Shown here: positions 22,350 to 22,531 of the stretch, in pieces
How the letters are laid out: each line of letters begins with the position of its first letter
Position numbering within the stretch: the stretch's first letter is position 1
Assembly (NCBI RefSeq): GCF_002014975.1
Contig: NZ_MUXV01000037.1
Location: forward strand, 13,321 to 35,851
Length of the DNA: 22,531 nt
Origin: Moraxella bovis
GTDB lineage: Bacteria; Pseudomonadota; Gammaproteobacteria; Pseudomonadales; Moraxellaceae
Reading direction: 5' to 3'
Notes under the pieces: model-generated
Told to the model about the DNA's origin: nothing
The model's database searches: none
The model's input: only the letters and a program-made list of their open reading frames with translations
Position numbers and translations under genes: made by a program

Positions 22350-22429
22350 AACTAACCCTTGTTACCTTAAAAAATGAAAATTGAGAATGATTATATGCTG
22401 ATTTTAGTAGGTTGTAAATAGAGATTTTT
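22327..22429. repeat. Duplicated segment, copy B
   Basis: Partner of 21045-21147, same length, about 85% identical, in direct orientation about 1.28 kb apart. Confidence 0.8.
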
Positions 22430-22531
22430 GCAAAACTAAAACGATATTCTCATCTGACCATCACCCTTTCTTTGATACTTCCCTCATTGCCAGTTTTACC
22501 ATCATAATCCTCCTAACACCCCACATCATCA
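22404..22531 (-). pseudogene. 3' remnant of a second RCC1-like gene, running off the window
   Basis: The last codons DENIVLVLQKSLFTTY and stop match the end of the first RCC1-like gene (EEYILTPEKSLFTTH). Upstream, another frame reads DYDGKTGNEGSIKERVMV, like the HHGKRGTGN end of an RCC1 repeat. A stop and a frame change lie between, so this copy is also broken. The rest is outside the window. Confidence 0.5.

Noticed and set aside
1..22531. CRISPR arrays, tRNA or rRNA genes
   Set aside because: No evenly spaced direct repeats and no cloverleaf or rRNA-like sequence were seen on either strand by eye; a covariance search was not possible.

Overview
The window looks like chromosome of a low-GC gammaproteobacterium of the Moraxellaceae, most likely Moraxella. 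This rests on housekeeping proteins of gammaproteobacterial type (DarP, RapZ, YgfZ, MazG, CpsG-type phosphohexomutase), a pcnB-folK-panB-panC gene order, a ComEA-like competence protein and dense short intergenic palindromes. It is inference from content; no marker gene is present.

Layout. 1-430 (-): an Asn/Thr-rich membrane protein whose C-terminus is supplied by a repeat element at the window edge. 417-1253 (-): psd. 1356-1769 (+): a broken PACE-type efflux gene. 1943-3683: dtd (+), ygfZ (-), yjdM (+). 3762-5873 (-): darP then guaA. 6206-11571 (-): a metabolic and RNA-processing run transcribed pcnB, folK, panB, panC, rapZ, interrupted by copies of one mobile repeat. 12014-17060: comEA, then an AT-richer accessory block. 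17153-20592: mazG (-), cysK (-), cpsG/manB (+). 20681-22531 (-): a decaying tandem locus of RCC1-like lipoprotein genes and a short unknown gene.

Two features stand out. First, a MITE of about 134 bp is present as two nearly identical copies (5901-6034 and 8983-9115, opposite orientations). Each has terminal inverted repeats and a perfect 8-bp target duplication. A third copy enters at 1-38, and 7125-7209 holds its core without the termini.

Second, the block 12346-17060 is a divergent pair of transcription units. On the left is a winged-helix protein followed in the same frame, after a single TAG, by a Nudix-like domain. On the right is a three-gene operon: a compact, divergent class A penicillin-binding-protein-like enzyme, a four-helix membrane protein with a large loop, and a 53-residue membrane peptide. 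The 124-bp spacer holds a dyad, a stem-loop and a 47-bp near-perfect palindrome whose last bases are the Shine-Dalgarno of the PBP-like gene. That suggests a regulated envelope module in which the wHTH/Nudix protein may sense a nucleotide-type ligand. This is the best candidate here for an undescribed system.

Several genes carry single-base lesions, some in homopolymers (the PACE-type gene, the RCC1-like gene). These may be true decay or sequence errors.
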